This document shows, piece after piece, positions 17,473 to 26,323 of a stretch of DNA of 62,850 bases. The DNA comes from Pseudomonas sp. C1C7 (GTDB lineage: Bacteria > Pseudomonadota > Gammaproteobacteria > Pseudomonadales > Pseudomonadaceae), in assembly GCF_013359595.1 (NCBI RefSeq), contig NZ_JABFMP010000035.1, positions 1 to 62,850 on the forward strand, in the 5' to 3' direction. Numbering within the stretch: the stretch's first letter is position 1; each line of letters opens with the position of its first letter. The notes under the pieces are model-generated. The model saw nothing but the letters and a program-made list of their open reading frames with translations, searched no databases and had not been told where the DNA came from. Both the position numbers and the translations under genes were made by a program.

Positions 17473-17916
17473 TGGTGTTTGCTCCTCTTGGAATCCGTTC
17501 GGATGCGTGACCGGGCCACCGGTCATGCACGCTGTGTGCCGGGGGATGGAGGGCAGATTTCAGGAGGGACAGTGGGCTTGGACATTGTCGGTTCTCTTGT
17601 TGTTATGGTTTGACTGCAAGGCGTACGGATGAAGCAGACCACAGCGACGATGCGCATCGCTGCAGGTAAGGTAAGTCAGTGGATGCCGGGGTGGTATCAA
17701 GATGAACAGCCGGCGGTGCAAGCAAATCTCCCATTCGTACTGGGGATTTCTTTAGTTGGCGGGACGCAACGCAATCCCTGCAGGCGCTGCCGCAGGCTGC
17801 GATCTTTTTCTGTACCCCCCCCCCCGCATTTCAGAACATGCGCTACGCAGACTCTTCCATCGGCCACTATGCTTGCTGCACCTCATAAGCGTTGCACACA
17901 ACCGGAGCGCACCCAC
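17473..17916. other. Intergenic region with a half repeat
   Basis: About 440 bases between divergent genes. It contains a single arm of a family A palindrome at 17778-17812 (CTGCAGGCGCTGCCGCAGG, then GCTGCGATCTTTTTC) and an unusual C-run at 17814-17824. I see no gene and no clear operator. Confidence 0.5.
17778..17812. repeat. Half of a family A repeat
   Basis: CTGCAGGCGCTGCCGCAGG then GCTGCGATCTTTTTC without a return arm, 105-140 bases before the hypothetical gene at 17917. Confidence 0.7.
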
Positions 17917-18387
17917 ATGACTGTCGTCAGAGGCACGGATCTAAGAGAAAAACTTGCGGACGAAGACATCGCCCCGCCACAAATCCTCAACGGTGACGGA
18001 TTCACCTTGCAGCCGCGAGCGGTCAAGGTGTTCAAGCCCACAGGCGCTCCGGTCTACCTCTATGACGTCCTGACCGACGGCCCGGAACGTGTCGGCATCG
18101 CCAGCCTGGTCCTGGAGCCAGACTCCGCGCAGGTGGCCGATGTCGGGCACGCCTGTGCCAACCTTGCCGAAGACCAGACCGATCCGGGTTTGCTGGCCCG
18201 AATCGCCGAAAAGCTGATCGCCCACGGCTACGAACAAGGCCTGCCAAGCGTCCGCGTGGTGGTGCCTTCGGAGGACGCGAAATCGATCAAGGCCTGTGAG
18301 GCCCAGCCCGGAACTTGTCGCCGGCAAGATAACGATTACAGCGGCAAGCAATTTGCCTGTTTCGATTACCCGGCAGCGGATCAATAG
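17917..18387 (+). CDS. Hypothetical protein
   Basis: A 156-residue cytoplasmic protein with no signal peptide or membrane segment. ATG at 17917 follows CCGGAGCG. It has a mixed alpha/beta look (PVYLYDVLTDGPERVGIASLVLEP, then an acidic helix-rich centre and LPSVRVVVPSED) and ends with a cysteine-containing tail (CEAQPGTC, FACFDY). I do not recognise the family. Codon use looks like the surrounding genes. It stands alone, followed by REP elements. Confidence 0.6.
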   Translation: MTVVRGTDLREKLADEDIAPPQILNGDGFTLQPRAVKVFKPTGAPVYLYDVLTDGPERVGIASLVLEPDSAQVADVGHACANLAEDQTDPGLLARIAEKLIAHGYEQGLPSVRVVVPSEDAKSIKACEAQPGTCRRQDNDYSGKQFACFDYPAADQ

Positions 18388-18452
18388 AGCAAAGATCCCA
18401 GCCTTCGACAGGTGTTGTGGGTGTTCACAAAATTCGTGAGCAACCTCAGCCA

Positions 18453-18546
18453 CTGTAGAAGCGAGGCTTGCCCGCGAAGAGGCCGGCACACCCAACATTG
18501 ATGTCATCAGATACTGCGCCTTCGCGGGCGAGCCTCGCTCCTACAG
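18453..18546. repeat. REP/BIME pair, family C
   Basis: CTGTAGAAGCGAGGCTTGCC at the left and its complement GCGAGCCTCGCTCCTACAG at the right: two inverted REP units around a short unique centre. Confidence 0.85.
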
Positions 18547-18598
18547 ATCAGGCGGTGTGGTCAATGCTGGTTGATTTTCCGCGAACTACCTCAATCAC

Positions 18599-18657
18599 TG
18601 TGGGAGCGGGCTTGCCCGCGAAGAGGCCGGCACGTCCAACATCAATGGTGCCTGACA
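18599..18657. repeat. Single REP unit, family C
   Basis: TGTGGGAGCGGGCTTGCCCG followed by CGAAGAGGCCGGCA, the classical fluorescens-type REP. The 18388-18708 gap contains only these REP units. Confidence 0.8.
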
Positions 18658-18708
18658 CAAAGCCAACGCGAGCATGCTCTCTCCTGCAGGATTGCAGTAA
18701 GCCTTGGG

Positions 18709-19614
18709 TCAAACACTCCCCTCGCCCCGACAGGCCTCCATCAGCCACTCGCGAAACGCCACGATCTTCGGCGAGTTCCTCTGCGTGTGCCGATAGCAGA
18801 GGAAATGCACCTCACGCATGACCGGCTGGCAACCCTCGATGCTGTACCTGACCAGCGTGCCCTTGGCCAGTTCCTGCTGAGCGAACCGTACGCTTTCCAG
18901 CGCCAACCCCAAGCCATCCACTGCTGCCGCCAGCGCCAGTGCACCACGGTCAAAGGAAGGCCGGTGCATGATTTCCGGTATGGGCTTTCCATGCTGTCGG
19001 AAGTAGTCGTGCCAGGAGAGTGGATTGAGTTGCGACTCGATCAGTGGAATGGATGAAAGCTCGTCGAAGGCGATCTGCGTCCTGCCGCCCAAAAGCCCCG
19101 GCGCGCCCAGCGGGCAACAGTCTTCGAGCCCCAGGCTCTGTACGCAGATATCCGAGCTTTTTAGCGCAGCACCGTAGGCGATCACCATGTCCAGTTCGGG
19201 ATGTTTGTGCAGATCGATCGGTGTGGCGCTGGAAGAAAGGTTGAGTGTGAACTGAGGGTATCTGGCGAAGAAATCCGTCAATCGCGGCCCCAGCCATTTG
19301 CTGGCAAAACTGGGAGAACAATGGACGGCCAGTTTCTCGGTCTCGGCAAAGGGCCGAAGTTCGGTGCAGATCTGATCGATCGAGTCGAAGGCCGGCTTGA
19401 TGACGCTGAACAAACGTCGGCCCTGGTTATTGAGTTCCAGATGCCTGCTGTGACGGATGAACAACGGGAAACCGAAGTAACTTTCGAGGCTTTTGATTTG
19501 ATGGCTGACGGCAGATGGCGTCTGGTGCAGTTCGGCGGCGGCGACGCTGAAGTTGCCGTGTCGGGCGGCAGCTTCAAAGGCTCTCAGGGCAACCAGGCTG
19601 GGGCGATTACTCAT
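18709..19614 (-). CDS. LysR-family regulator (GcvA-like)
   Basis: A 301-residue regulator: N-terminal winged HTH (LVALRAFEAAARHGNFSVAA, residues 7-26) and a two-lobed effector domain. Wording is that of GcvA-like LysR proteins. It is divergent from the class II aldolase gene, the usual arrangement for a LysR protein and its target. A perfect 19-base palindrome, 9+1+9, lies in the shared promoter at 19625-19643, only 10 bases before its own start, consistent with autorepression and activation of the aldolase-transporter pair. Confidence 0.9.
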   Translation of the reverse strand: MSNRPSLVALRAFEAAARHGNFSVAAAELHQTPSAVSHQIKSLESYFGFPLFIRHSRHLELNNQGRRLFSVIKPAFDSIDQICTELRPFAETEKLAVHCSPSFASKWLGPRLTDFFARYPQFTLNLSSSATPIDLHKHPELDMVIAYGAALKSSDICVQSLGLEDCCPLGAPGLLGGRTQIAFDELSSIPLIESQLNPLSWHDYFRQHGKPIPEIMHRPSFDRGALALAAAVDGLGLALESVRFAQQELAKGTLVRYSIEGCQPVMREVHFLCYRHTQRNSPKIVAFREWLMEACRGEGSV

Positions 19615-19624
19615 TATTTTTATC

Positions 19625-19643
19625 CTGTGAAATTATTTCACAG
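19625..19643. promoter_or_regulatory. Palindrome, probable LysR site
   Basis: CTGTGAAAT-T-ATTTCACAG, a perfect inverted repeat with one central base, in the 111-base divergent promoter. A partial further copy, GTGAAATAG, follows at about 19648. Confidence 0.75.
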
Positions 19644-19725
19644 CGCAGTGAAATAGCATCGTTTGTTGCCCTTTTCAAGCTTTGTAAAGGTAGAGCCTCC
19701 AACGACAACACTGGGGGTTGCCCAC

Positions 19726-20571
19726 ATGAACATCAGCGTCAAACAACCAGACAGCACTTTGACCAAGGCCAAAAACCGCATCTCGATTTATCAGCCGGAA
19801 CAGGAAGGCCTGATCTATCCGGAAGTGCCTGAATTCGAAACTTTCGCCGAGCAACGCAAGCACCTCAAGGAGCGTCTGGTCGCCGCTTGCCGCGCCTTTG
19901 CCCTGCAGGGTTACGACTACGGTTTCGCCGGCCACCTCACGGTGCGCGATCCCGAGTTTCCGGAGCTGTACTGGACCAACCCGATGTGCGTGCACTTCTC
20001 GCAGGTCAAGGTTTCCAACCTGATCCTCGCCGACCACAACGGCAAGATCGTCGAGGGCGATTACGCCATCAACCGCGCAGGCTTCGTGCTCCACGCCAAT
20101 GTCCACGAAGCCCATCCGCACATCGTTGCGATGTGTCACGCCCACACCGTCTACGGCGGCGCCTGGGCCAGCACCGGTTTGCCGCTGGAGCCGATCACCC
20201 AGGACGCGGCGGCCTTCTTTGAAGATCAGTTGGTGATTACCGCCGAAGCGGGTGCCGTGGCGGTCAAGACCGACTCCGGCAAATCCATCGCCTCGCTGTT
20301 CGGCAAACACAAAGCCATCCTCCATCAGAACCACGGCCTGCTCACCGCCAGCACCCACAGCATCGAAAGTGCCGCGTTCTGGTTCATCGCGCTGGAGCGC
20401 TGCTGCCAGCAACAACTGATGGTGGCGGCGACCGGCATCAAGCCGAAACTGGTCACCGATGAGCGTGCGCGCTTCAGCCGTGAAAACGTCGGCAGCGACT
20501 ACATTGGCTGGCTGCACTTCCAACCCATCTGGGGACAACTGCTGGAAACCCAGCCAGACATGCTGGATTGA
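19726..20571 (+). CDS. Class II aldolase/adducin family protein
   Basis: A 281-residue zinc-dependent aldolase-fold protein. The metal site is seen as NVHEAHPHIVAMCHAHT (His127, His138, His140 region) with a further His in ILHQNHGLL. Family members cleave or decarboxylate hydroxy-keto or phospho-sugar substrates, or epimerise them. The ATG at 19726 has only a weak GGGGG upstream; earlier in-frame starts extend into the promoter palindrome region. An MFS transporter of the ACS type follows about 110 bases later, and LysR is divergent, so the set probably handles an imported hydroxy-acid. The substrate is not identifiable. Confidence 0.85.
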   Translation: MNISVKQPDSTLTKAKNRISIYQPEQEGLIYPEVPEFETFAEQRKHLKERLVAACRAFALQGYDYGFAGHLTVRDPEFPELYWTNPMCVHFSQVKVSNLILADHNGKIVEGDYAINRAGFVLHANVHEAHPHIVAMCHAHTVYGGAWASTGLPLEPITQDAAAFFEDQLVITAEAGAVAVKTDSGKSIASLFGKHKAILHQNHGLLTASTHSIESAAFWFIALERCCQQQLMVAATGIKPKLVTDERARFSRENVGSDYIGWLHFQPIWGQLLETQPDMLD

Positions 20572-20680
20572 AACGTCGATAACTCAACGTATTGACGATT
20601 GCACCCCTTGCAGTGTTCACGAGACCGGCAAGGGGTGAGACGCGAGCCTTATAAATTTAACAATGCTTGGAGGCGTCCTC

Positions 20681-21997
20681 ATGAACACCCTTGCCGACCG
20701 TGCCCAGCCACTGGCTGAACCGTCCATAAACACCGAAGACTTGATCTACAGGAAAGTGGTGATACGGCTGATCCCGTTTCTGTTCCTGTGTTATGTCTGC
20801 TCTTACCTCAACCGCATCAACGTCAGTTTCGCCAAGCTGCAGATGGTCCAGGACCTTGCCTGGAGTGACGCCGTCTATGGCCTCGGGGCCGGGATGTTTT
20901 TCATCGGCTATTTCGCCTTCGAGATTCCGAGCAACATCATCATGTACCGGGTAGGCGCCCGGCGCTGGATCGCCAGGATCATGGTGACCTGGGGCATTAT
21001 TTCCGCCGGGATGATGTTCGTGCACACACCGATGCAGTTCTATGTGATGCGCTTCCTGCTGGGGGTGGCCGAGGCCGGTTTCTTCCCCGCCATCCTGTTG
21101 TACATCTCCCAGTGGTTTCCCTCTTCCCGAGGTGCAAAAGTCACCGCATTGTTCATGGCCGCGATCCCCATGTCCGGTGTGATCGGCGCCCCGCTCTCCG
21201 GCTGGATCATGCACTCGTTGAGCGGCGCGCAGAACCTGGCCGGCTGGCAGTGGTTGTTCATCATTGAAGGTGTGCCGACGGTTCTGGTGGGTGCCTTTGC
21301 GTATTTCTACCTGACCGATCGCATTGAAGATGCCAAATGGCTGAGTGAAGAAGACAAGAAGGTGTTGCGCCACAACATCGACAAGGAGTCGAGCGGAAAA
21401 CACCTGCATCGCCTGATGGATGGCTTGGCCAATCCAAAGATCTGGTTGCTGAGCTTCATCTATCTGTTCTTCACCATGGGCCTGTATGGCGTCAGCTTCT
21501 GGTTGCCCACGCTGATTCAGGCATCTGGCGTTCAAGACTCGATGCAGTTGGGCTTGCTGACTTCGATCCCTTACGCCCTGGCAACCGTGACCATGATCGT
21601 GGTGGGCAAAAGCTCTGACCGGTTCAGGGAGCGGCGCTGGCACCTGGCCGTTCCAGGGGCTCTGGCGGCGGTGGGTTTCCTGCTCAGTGCGTACTTCCAG
21701 TCGAATCTGATGATCAGCCTGCCGGCGCTGTGCCTGGCGACCATGGGCGTCATGACGACGATCTCGCAATACTGGACCTTGCCTCCGGCCATTCTGACGG
21801 GTGCAGCGGCGGCCACGGGTATCGCCTTGGCCAACTCGATCGGCAGCGCTTCGGGCTTCATCAGCCCGATCGTGATGGGCAGCGTCAACTCGGCGACGCA
21901 CAGTACGACCATGGGCATCGTCCTGCTGTCGGGCGTTCTGTTGTGCGGATGCCTGCTGGTGTTCCTGGTGCCGAAACGGTTGCTGACCTACAAATAA
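20681..21997 (+). CDS. MFS transporter, anion:cation symporter family
   Basis: A 438-residue, 12-helix transporter of the phthalate/tartrate/glucarate-permease type (CYVCSYLNRINVSFAKLQMVQDL, FFIGYFAFEIPSNIIMYRVGAR). GGAGG lies eight bases before ATG 20681; the ATG at 20663 is upstream of that site. It is probably cotranscribed with the class II aldolase gene and takes up its organic-acid substrate. Confidence 0.88.
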   Translation: MNTLADRAQPLAEPSINTEDLIYRKVVIRLIPFLFLCYVCSYLNRINVSFAKLQMVQDLAWSDAVYGLGAGMFFIGYFAFEIPSNIIMYRVGARRWIARIMVTWGIISAGMMFVHTPMQFYVMRFLLGVAEAGFFPAILLYISQWFPSSRGAKVTALFMAAIPMSGVIGAPLSGWIMHSLSGAQNLAGWQWLFIIEGVPTVLVGAFAYFYLTDRIEDAKWLSEEDKKVLRHNIDKESSGKHLHRLMDGLANPKIWLLSFIYLFFTMGLYGVSFWLPTLIQASGVQDSMQLGLLTSIPYALATVTMIVVGKSSDRFRERRWHLAVPGALAAVGFLLSAYFQSNLMISLPALCLATMGVMTTISQYWTLPPAILTGAAAATGIALANSIGSASGFISPIVMGSVNSATHSTTMGIVLLSGVLLCGCLLVFLVPKRLLTYK

Positions 21998-22007
21998 GTC
22001 CGACCCA

Positions 22008-22109
22008 CTGTAGGAGCGAGCTTGCTCGCGATGGACGTCGACGATAACGCGGGCTGCCTGAATGCCCGCGTTGTCCTGGCGTTCATCGCGAGCAAGCTCG
22101 CTCCTACAG
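22008..22109. repeat. REP/BIME pair, family C
   Basis: CTGTAGGAGCGAGCTTGCTC and the exact opposite GAGCAAGCTCGCTCCTACAG, around a unique centre that itself has an inverted repeat (CGCGGGC / GCCCGCG). Downstream of the MFS gene. Confidence 0.9.
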
Positions 22110-22202
22110 TTTTATCGGCCCACCAAAAATCCTGCGAACGAAACGAAAACCTGTAGGAGCATGGCTTGCTCTAACGCCAGTCAGTTAAGCCGCCGCAGGA
22201 CA

Positions 22203-22333
22203 TGTAGCAGCTGGCGAAGCCTGCGTTGGGCTGCGAAGCAGTCGCAAAACCTGAATGCAAGGTTTGCCTGAAACACCGCACTGCCTGATTTCACGACTGC
22301 TGCGCAGCCGAACGCAGGCTTCGCCAGCTGCTA
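22203..22333. repeat. REP-like palindrome pair, family B
   Basis: GTAGCAGCTGGCGAAGCCTG at the left and CAGGCTTCGCCAGCTGCTA at the right, with inner arms CTGCGAAGCAGTCGC / CGACTGCTGCGCAG. Confidence 0.9.
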
Positions 22334-22367
22334 AATGGACCGCGTTTTACCTTAACTGACTGGCATT

Positions 22368-22450
22368 ATGGCTTGCCCGCGAAGGTGTCAGGTCAGCCAC
22401 CATCCATGCTGAATCTACCGGCCTCTTCGCGAGCAAGCCCGCTCCCGCAG
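22368..22450. repeat. REP/BIME pair, family C
   Basis: GGCTTGCCCGCGAAGG left, TTCGCGAGCAAGCCCGCTCC right. Together with 22008-22109 and 22203-22333 this fills most of the 535-base gap, which otherwise shows no gene. Confidence 0.8.
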
Positions 22451-22532
22451 ATTCCTCACCTGCTTATGCGGCAGACAAAGAAAAGGCCGGGAACCGATCA
22501 GGGCACCCAGCCTGGGGAAAGGAGGTTGTGTT

Positions 22533-23519
22533 CTAGAGATCGAGCAACAACGTGCCACAGGCGGCCCGGGACACGCACACGGTCAGGAACTCAGGCCTTT
22601 CGCTGTCATCCAGAATAAAATCCTGGTGGTCGACTTCACCCGCCAGGTACCGCACCTTGCAAGTGCCGCACAGCCCGGACTGGCAGGAGGTTTCCACCGG
22701 ATAACCGGCGTTCTGCAGCACATCCGCCAGGCTCTGACCGGGCGCCACTTCGAGCTGCTCGCCGCTGCTGGCGATTTCAGCGATGAACCCTCCGACCACG
22801 GAAGATTGCGCAGTGTCCTGCCGGACCGGCGCCTTGAAGTGTTCGCAGTGCACCGTGCCGCTCGGCCAATGCTCGGAGGCATCCTTGCAAGCCTGCATGA
22901 AGCCGCCCGGCCCGCAGTAGTAAAGTTCGCAAGCACCCTCGGGGTTCTTGAGGATCGAAGGGATATCCAGCTTGTTGGCAGGGTCGCCCCCGTCGAAATG
23001 GAAACTGATGCGCCCGGATTTCGCCAGGCCTTCGAGCTCCGCTTGAAACGCCGCGTACTCCGGCCCTTTGGCGCAGTAGTACATCTCATATTCGATGTTC
23101 AACGCTTCCAGTTGATGAGCCATCGACTTCATCGGCGTCACCCCGATTCCACCCGCCAGCAACACCACCTTGCTTGAACGTGGATGCAGTTCGAAGTTGT
23201 TCCTGGGCGTACTCACCCGCACCCTGTCACCGACCTTAATGGTGTCATGCACGGCCGCGGATCCCCCGCGACCGTTGGGATCTTTCAACACCGCGATCAC
23301 ATAGCGATGACGTTCCGACGGCGCATTGCACAGCGAGTACTGACGAATGACCCCAGGACCTGCGTAAACATCGATGTGCGCACCGGCTGTGAAAGGAGGC
23401 AGGCTGGAACCGTCCGGCGCGACAAACTCATAAGAGTTGATGCCGTTCGCTTCCATCCTGATTTGTTTGACCACCAGCTCCAACTGCGTTGCGCCAGTAT
23501 TCTCGACGACTGCGTTCAT
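22533..23519 (-). CDS. PDR/VanB-type oxidoreductase (oxygenase reductase)
   Basis: A 328-residue flavin-iron-sulfur reductase that passes electrons from NAD(P)H to a Rieske oxygenase. Order: flavin domain with RQYSLCNAP (about 59-67), nucleotide domain with LLAGGIGVTPM (120-130) and YYCGPGGFM, then a C-terminal plant-type 2Fe-2S domain with Cys279, Cys284, Cys287 and Cys315 (CQSGLCGTC and TVCVSRA). GAGGTGAGGT precedes the ATG. It lies 71 bases after the Rieske oxygenase gene on the same strand, so the two form a two-component oxygenase. The substrate is unknown. Confidence 0.92.
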   Translation of the reverse strand: MNAVVENTGATQLELVVKQIRMEANGINSYEFVAPDGSSLPPFTAGAHIDVYAGPGVIRQYSLCNAPSERHRYVIAVLKDPNGRGGSAAVHDTIKVGDRVRVSTPRNNFELHPRSSKVVLLAGGIGVTPMKSMAHQLEALNIEYEMYYCAKGPEYAAFQAELEGLAKSGRISFHFDGGDPANKLDIPSILKNPEGACELYYCGPGGFMQACKDASEHWPSGTVHCEHFKAPVRQDTAQSSVVGGFIAEIASSGEQLEVAPGQSLADVLQNAGYPVETSCQSGLCGTCKVRYLAGEVDHQDFILDDSERPEFLTVCVSRAACGTLLLDL

Positions 23520-23590
23520 ACCTCACCTCGGCATTGCACTGACAGCGCCCGGAATACGACGTATCCCGGGCGCTGATATGGGCCTTGTTG

Positions 23591-25135
23591 TTATTTTCTG
23601 AAGCTTTGCTCAAGTTGCTCGAGCCGTTCCTTGACGAAGGTCTTGCGATCATTTCCTTTGAGCTGATCGGCTTCAGTCAGAATGGCGACAGCCTCTCTGG
23701 CCAGACGACGGCGGTTGGCGACCTCTTCTTCGACTGTGTCGGCGATACGCATTTCGAAAACGTTGCCCGAGCAATAGCTGTTCGGCGCGCCGGCCATGGA
23801 GCGCAACCACTCGGCGAAGCCATGCGCACCGGCCGCCGGGTTGGTACCGCGCACGGCGTCTCGAAGCATTTTGCGGAAGGCAAAGACGCCAGCATCGAAC
23901 TTGGTCGGGTTCTCCAGTTTGTGTATCGCAATGGGACGCTGGGAGATGATCGCCTCGTAGTCGCCCGGTGCGTACTGCGCTTCCTTGTAGTTGTGGCGCT
24001 CACGGTGATTGGCAGGAATCGGTGGCAGTTCGTCCAGCTTGTACTTGCCGAAGCGTTCAGGCCTGCGCATCGCCACCTGCCCTTCGAGAAAGTCGATGGT
24101 CTCGTAACCGACCATGCTCTTGTCGCCAACGCCACGGGTATCGATGCCCGGTCCCATCACCCGCCAGCCGATCATTTTGCTGTTCTCGTCATCCACCGGC
24201 ACCGTCCAGCGCACGATGTGGAAGCGGCTGAAGAGTTTCTTCGCCGATCCGTCTTCCGAGGTGTAAGCGTGCAGACTCAGGTTGGGCAGAACCTGATGCT
24301 GGATGCGCAGGAACATCTTGTCGTCGTTGACCCGTCGTGCGCCGGCGCAAGCCAGGCTGCGGCCTTGATGCACCGGAATGAACTGCATGTCCGGCGCGAC
24401 TTCCATGGAAGCGGCTCCCACCTCATCGAAGGTGGTGCCCTGGAAGTTCTCGTTCACCACGTTCTTGGCGGCGTGCAAGGCGGTGGGGTGGAAGTTGTCG
24501 GCCGCGTTGTCCTGCACCTGCATCCAGTTGCAGTGCTGGAAGTTGCTGTAGGGCACCAGTTCGTCACCTTCGGCGACGGTGAAATTTTCCTCCCACTCGG
24601 GGAACGGCGGTTCCTCATCCGGCGGCCCCATGTAGGCGAACACCAGGCCATGGCGCTCGAACGCCTTGTAAGCGCCCTGCCGCACTGAGCAGGCGTATTT
24701 TTCCGCCTCTTTTTCCTCACCGGCCGGGAAAGGCACATGCAGACACGCGCCATCCACGTCGAAGACCATGCCGTGGTAGCAGCATTTGATGCCGCGCTCC
24801 TGGATGGAGCCGTACTCCAGTGACGCCCCACGGTGGACGCAGTGCGCATGCAGCACGCCGATCTGGCCGCTGCCGTCACGGAATGCCACCAACTCTTCGC
24901 CGAGGATTTTCAGGAAGCGCGGGGTGTCGGTCAGTTCAAGTGCCATACAGACCGGGTGCCAGAAGCGACGCAGGTATTCGCCCATTGGCGTCCCCGGCCC
25001 GGTCTCGGTCAGCTCGGGATCGTGGCCCGGCACGTTGTTGGTGTGATACCCACCATAAGCAATGAGTTTCTTGGCAATGGGTGCACCTGCACCGCTCGAT
25101 TGTTTGGCTTCGTGCTGCTCGAATTTCTCGGTCAT
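23591..25135 (-). CDS. Rieske aromatic ring-hydroxylating oxygenase, alpha subunit
   Basis: A 514-residue oxygenase of the phthalate dioxygenase / LigX demethylase type. Rieske cluster ligands Cys99, His101, Cys118 and His121 (HCVHRG, KCCYHG). The mononuclear iron site DNAADNFHPTALH has His216 and His221, with Asp209 and Asp213 bridging. Such single-component oxygenases hydroxylate or O-demethylate aromatic acids, with the downstream PDR reductase as partner. It sits 49 bases behind a TCTGTATACAGA palindrome that recurs before ilvC and gntR, so it is likely controlled by that GntR protein. Substrate not identifiable from sequence. Confidence 0.92.
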   Translation of the reverse strand: MTEKFEQHEAKQSSGAGAPIAKKLIAYGGYHTNNVPGHDPELTETGPGTPMGEYLRRFWHPVCMALELTDTPRFLKILGEELVAFRDGSGQIGVLHAHCVHRGASLEYGSIQERGIKCCYHGMVFDVDGACLHVPFPAGEEKEAEKYACSVRQGAYKAFERHGLVFAYMGPPDEEPPFPEWEENFTVAEGDELVPYSNFQHCNWMQVQDNAADNFHPTALHAAKNVVNENFQGTTFDEVGAASMEVAPDMQFIPVHQGRSLACAGARRVNDDKMFLRIQHQVLPNLSLHAYTSEDGSAKKLFSRFHIVRWTVPVDDENSKMIGWRVMGPGIDTRGVGDKSMVGYETIDFLEGQVAMRRPERFGKYKLDELPPIPANHRERHNYKEAQYAPGDYEAIISQRPIAIHKLENPTKFDAGVFAFRKMLRDAVRGTNPAAGAHGFAEWLRSMAGAPNSYCSGNVFEMRIADTVEEEVANRRRLAREAVAILTEADQLKGNDRKTFVKERLEQLEQSFRK

Positions 25136-25183
25136 GACCTTGTCTCCGTTTTTGTTTTATCTTTTGAGCTCAGGCTACGGAAC

Positions 25184-25195
25184 TCTGTATACAGA
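25184..25195. promoter_or_regulatory. GntR-type operator, copy 1
   Basis: TCTGTATACAGA, a perfect 12-base palindrome, 49 bases before the Rieske oxygenase start. The identical sequence, including the following TA, is at 26324-26335. Confidence 0.8.
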
Positions 25196-25259
25196 TATTT
25201 TGAACGCAATGGCGCGAAACGAACTGCTCTTTACCGTCAGGTATTTCCTCTTCAATCAA

Positions 25260-26276
25260 TCAGTTATGTGTTTGATCAACCAAGGCGGACGCCTTGATCC
25301 AGGGCATCATGGCGCGCAGCTGCTCGCCGACGATTTCGATTGGATGGCGCTTGAGTTGATTCCTGCGAGCGGTCAACAGCGAGTTTCCGGCCTTGCTCTC
25401 AAGAATGAACTGCCTGGCGTAGGAACCGTCCTGAATGAAAGCCAGCACTTCGCGCATGGCCTGCTTGGTCTGCGGGGTCACGATCTTCGGCCCGGAGATG
25501 TATTCACCGAATTCCGCGTTGTTGGAAATGCTGTAGTTCATGTTGGAAATGCCGCCTTCATAGAGCAGATCGACGATCAGCTTCAGTTCGTGCAGGCATT
25601 CGAAATAGGCGAGTTCAGGCGAGTAGCCCGCCTCCACCAGCACCTCGAAACCACCCTTGATCAGTTCCACTGCACCGCCACACAACACCGCCTGCTCGCC
25701 GAAAAGATCGGTCTCGGTCTCCTCGCGAAAATCGGTTTCGATAATGCCGGCCTTGCCGCACCCGATCGCCGAGGCATAGGCCAGAGCGAGGTCCTTCGCC
25801 ACGCCGGAAACGTTCTGCGACACCGCGATCAGCGCCGGAACACCGCCACCGGCGGCATAGGTCGAACGCACGGTGTGGCCGGGCGCCTTGGGCGCCACCA
25901 TGAACACATCCAGATCGCTGCGCGGCGCCACTTGCCCGTAATGAATGTTGAAACCATGGGCGAAGACCAGTGCTGCGCCTTCGCGAATGAAAGGTTGCAC
26001 TTCCCGGGTGTAGACCTCGGCAATCGACTCGTCCGGGATCAGCATCACCACCAGGTCCGCACCGCGTACGGCCTCCCCGACTTCCATGACCGGCAGGCCG
26101 GCCTTTTCCGCCTTGTTCCAGGTGCTACCGCCTGCCCGCAACCCGACCACAACGTCCATGCCACTGTCGCGCAGATTCAATGCCTGGGCGTGCCCTTGCG
26201 ATCCGTAACCGATGACAGCTACCCGCCGGCTCTCCAGCAATGCCAGGTCGGTGTCTTTGTCGTAGAACACTTTCAT
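25260..26276 (-). CDS. ilvC: Ketol-acid reductoisomerase paralogue
   Basis: A 338-residue class I KARI, the normal length. NADPH motif GYGSQGHA (from Gly23), His107, Lys130, metal ligands Asp190, Glu194, Glu226 and Glu230 (DLFGEQAVLCGG, FECLHELK) are all present, so it should be active. KARI isomerises and reduces 2-acetolactate in valine/isoleucine synthesis. By memory the housekeeping Pseudomonas IlvC is clearly different in several places, so this looks like a second, diverged copy. It is placed between a Rieske oxygenase and a GntR regulator and shares their operator, which suggests a catabolic or specialised 2-hydroxy-2-alkyl-keto-acid role. AGAGGA precedes the ATG. Confidence 0.88.
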   Translation of the reverse strand: MKVFYDKDTDLALLESRRVAVIGYGSQGHAQALNLRDSGMDVVVGLRAGGSTWNKAEKAGLPVMEVGEAVRGADLVVMLIPDESIAEVYTREVQPFIREGAALVFAHGFNIHYGQVAPRSDLDVFMVAPKAPGHTVRSTYAAGGGVPALIAVSQNVSGVAKDLALAYASAIGCGKAGIIETDFREETETDLFGEQAVLCGGAVELIKGGFEVLVEAGYSPELAYFECLHELKLIVDLLYEGGISNMNYSISNNAEFGEYISGPKIVTPQTKQAMREVLAFIQDGSYARQFILESKAGNSLLTARRNQLKRHPIEIVGEQLRAMMPWIKASALVDQTHN

Positions 26277-26323
26277 TGGTAATCCTCTATTGTCTTCTAT
26301 ATTCTGAATTCAACATTCTGTGT

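Noticed and set aside
17814..17824. Homopolymer C-run as a phase-variation tract
   Set aside because: It lies in an intergenic region about 95 bases before the gene start with no evident promoter spacing role; only a single sequence is available to judge.
23585..24688. Long plus-strand frame opposite the Rieske oxygenase gene
   Set aside because: Antisense shadow; the minus strand encodes all Rieske and iron-site motifs.
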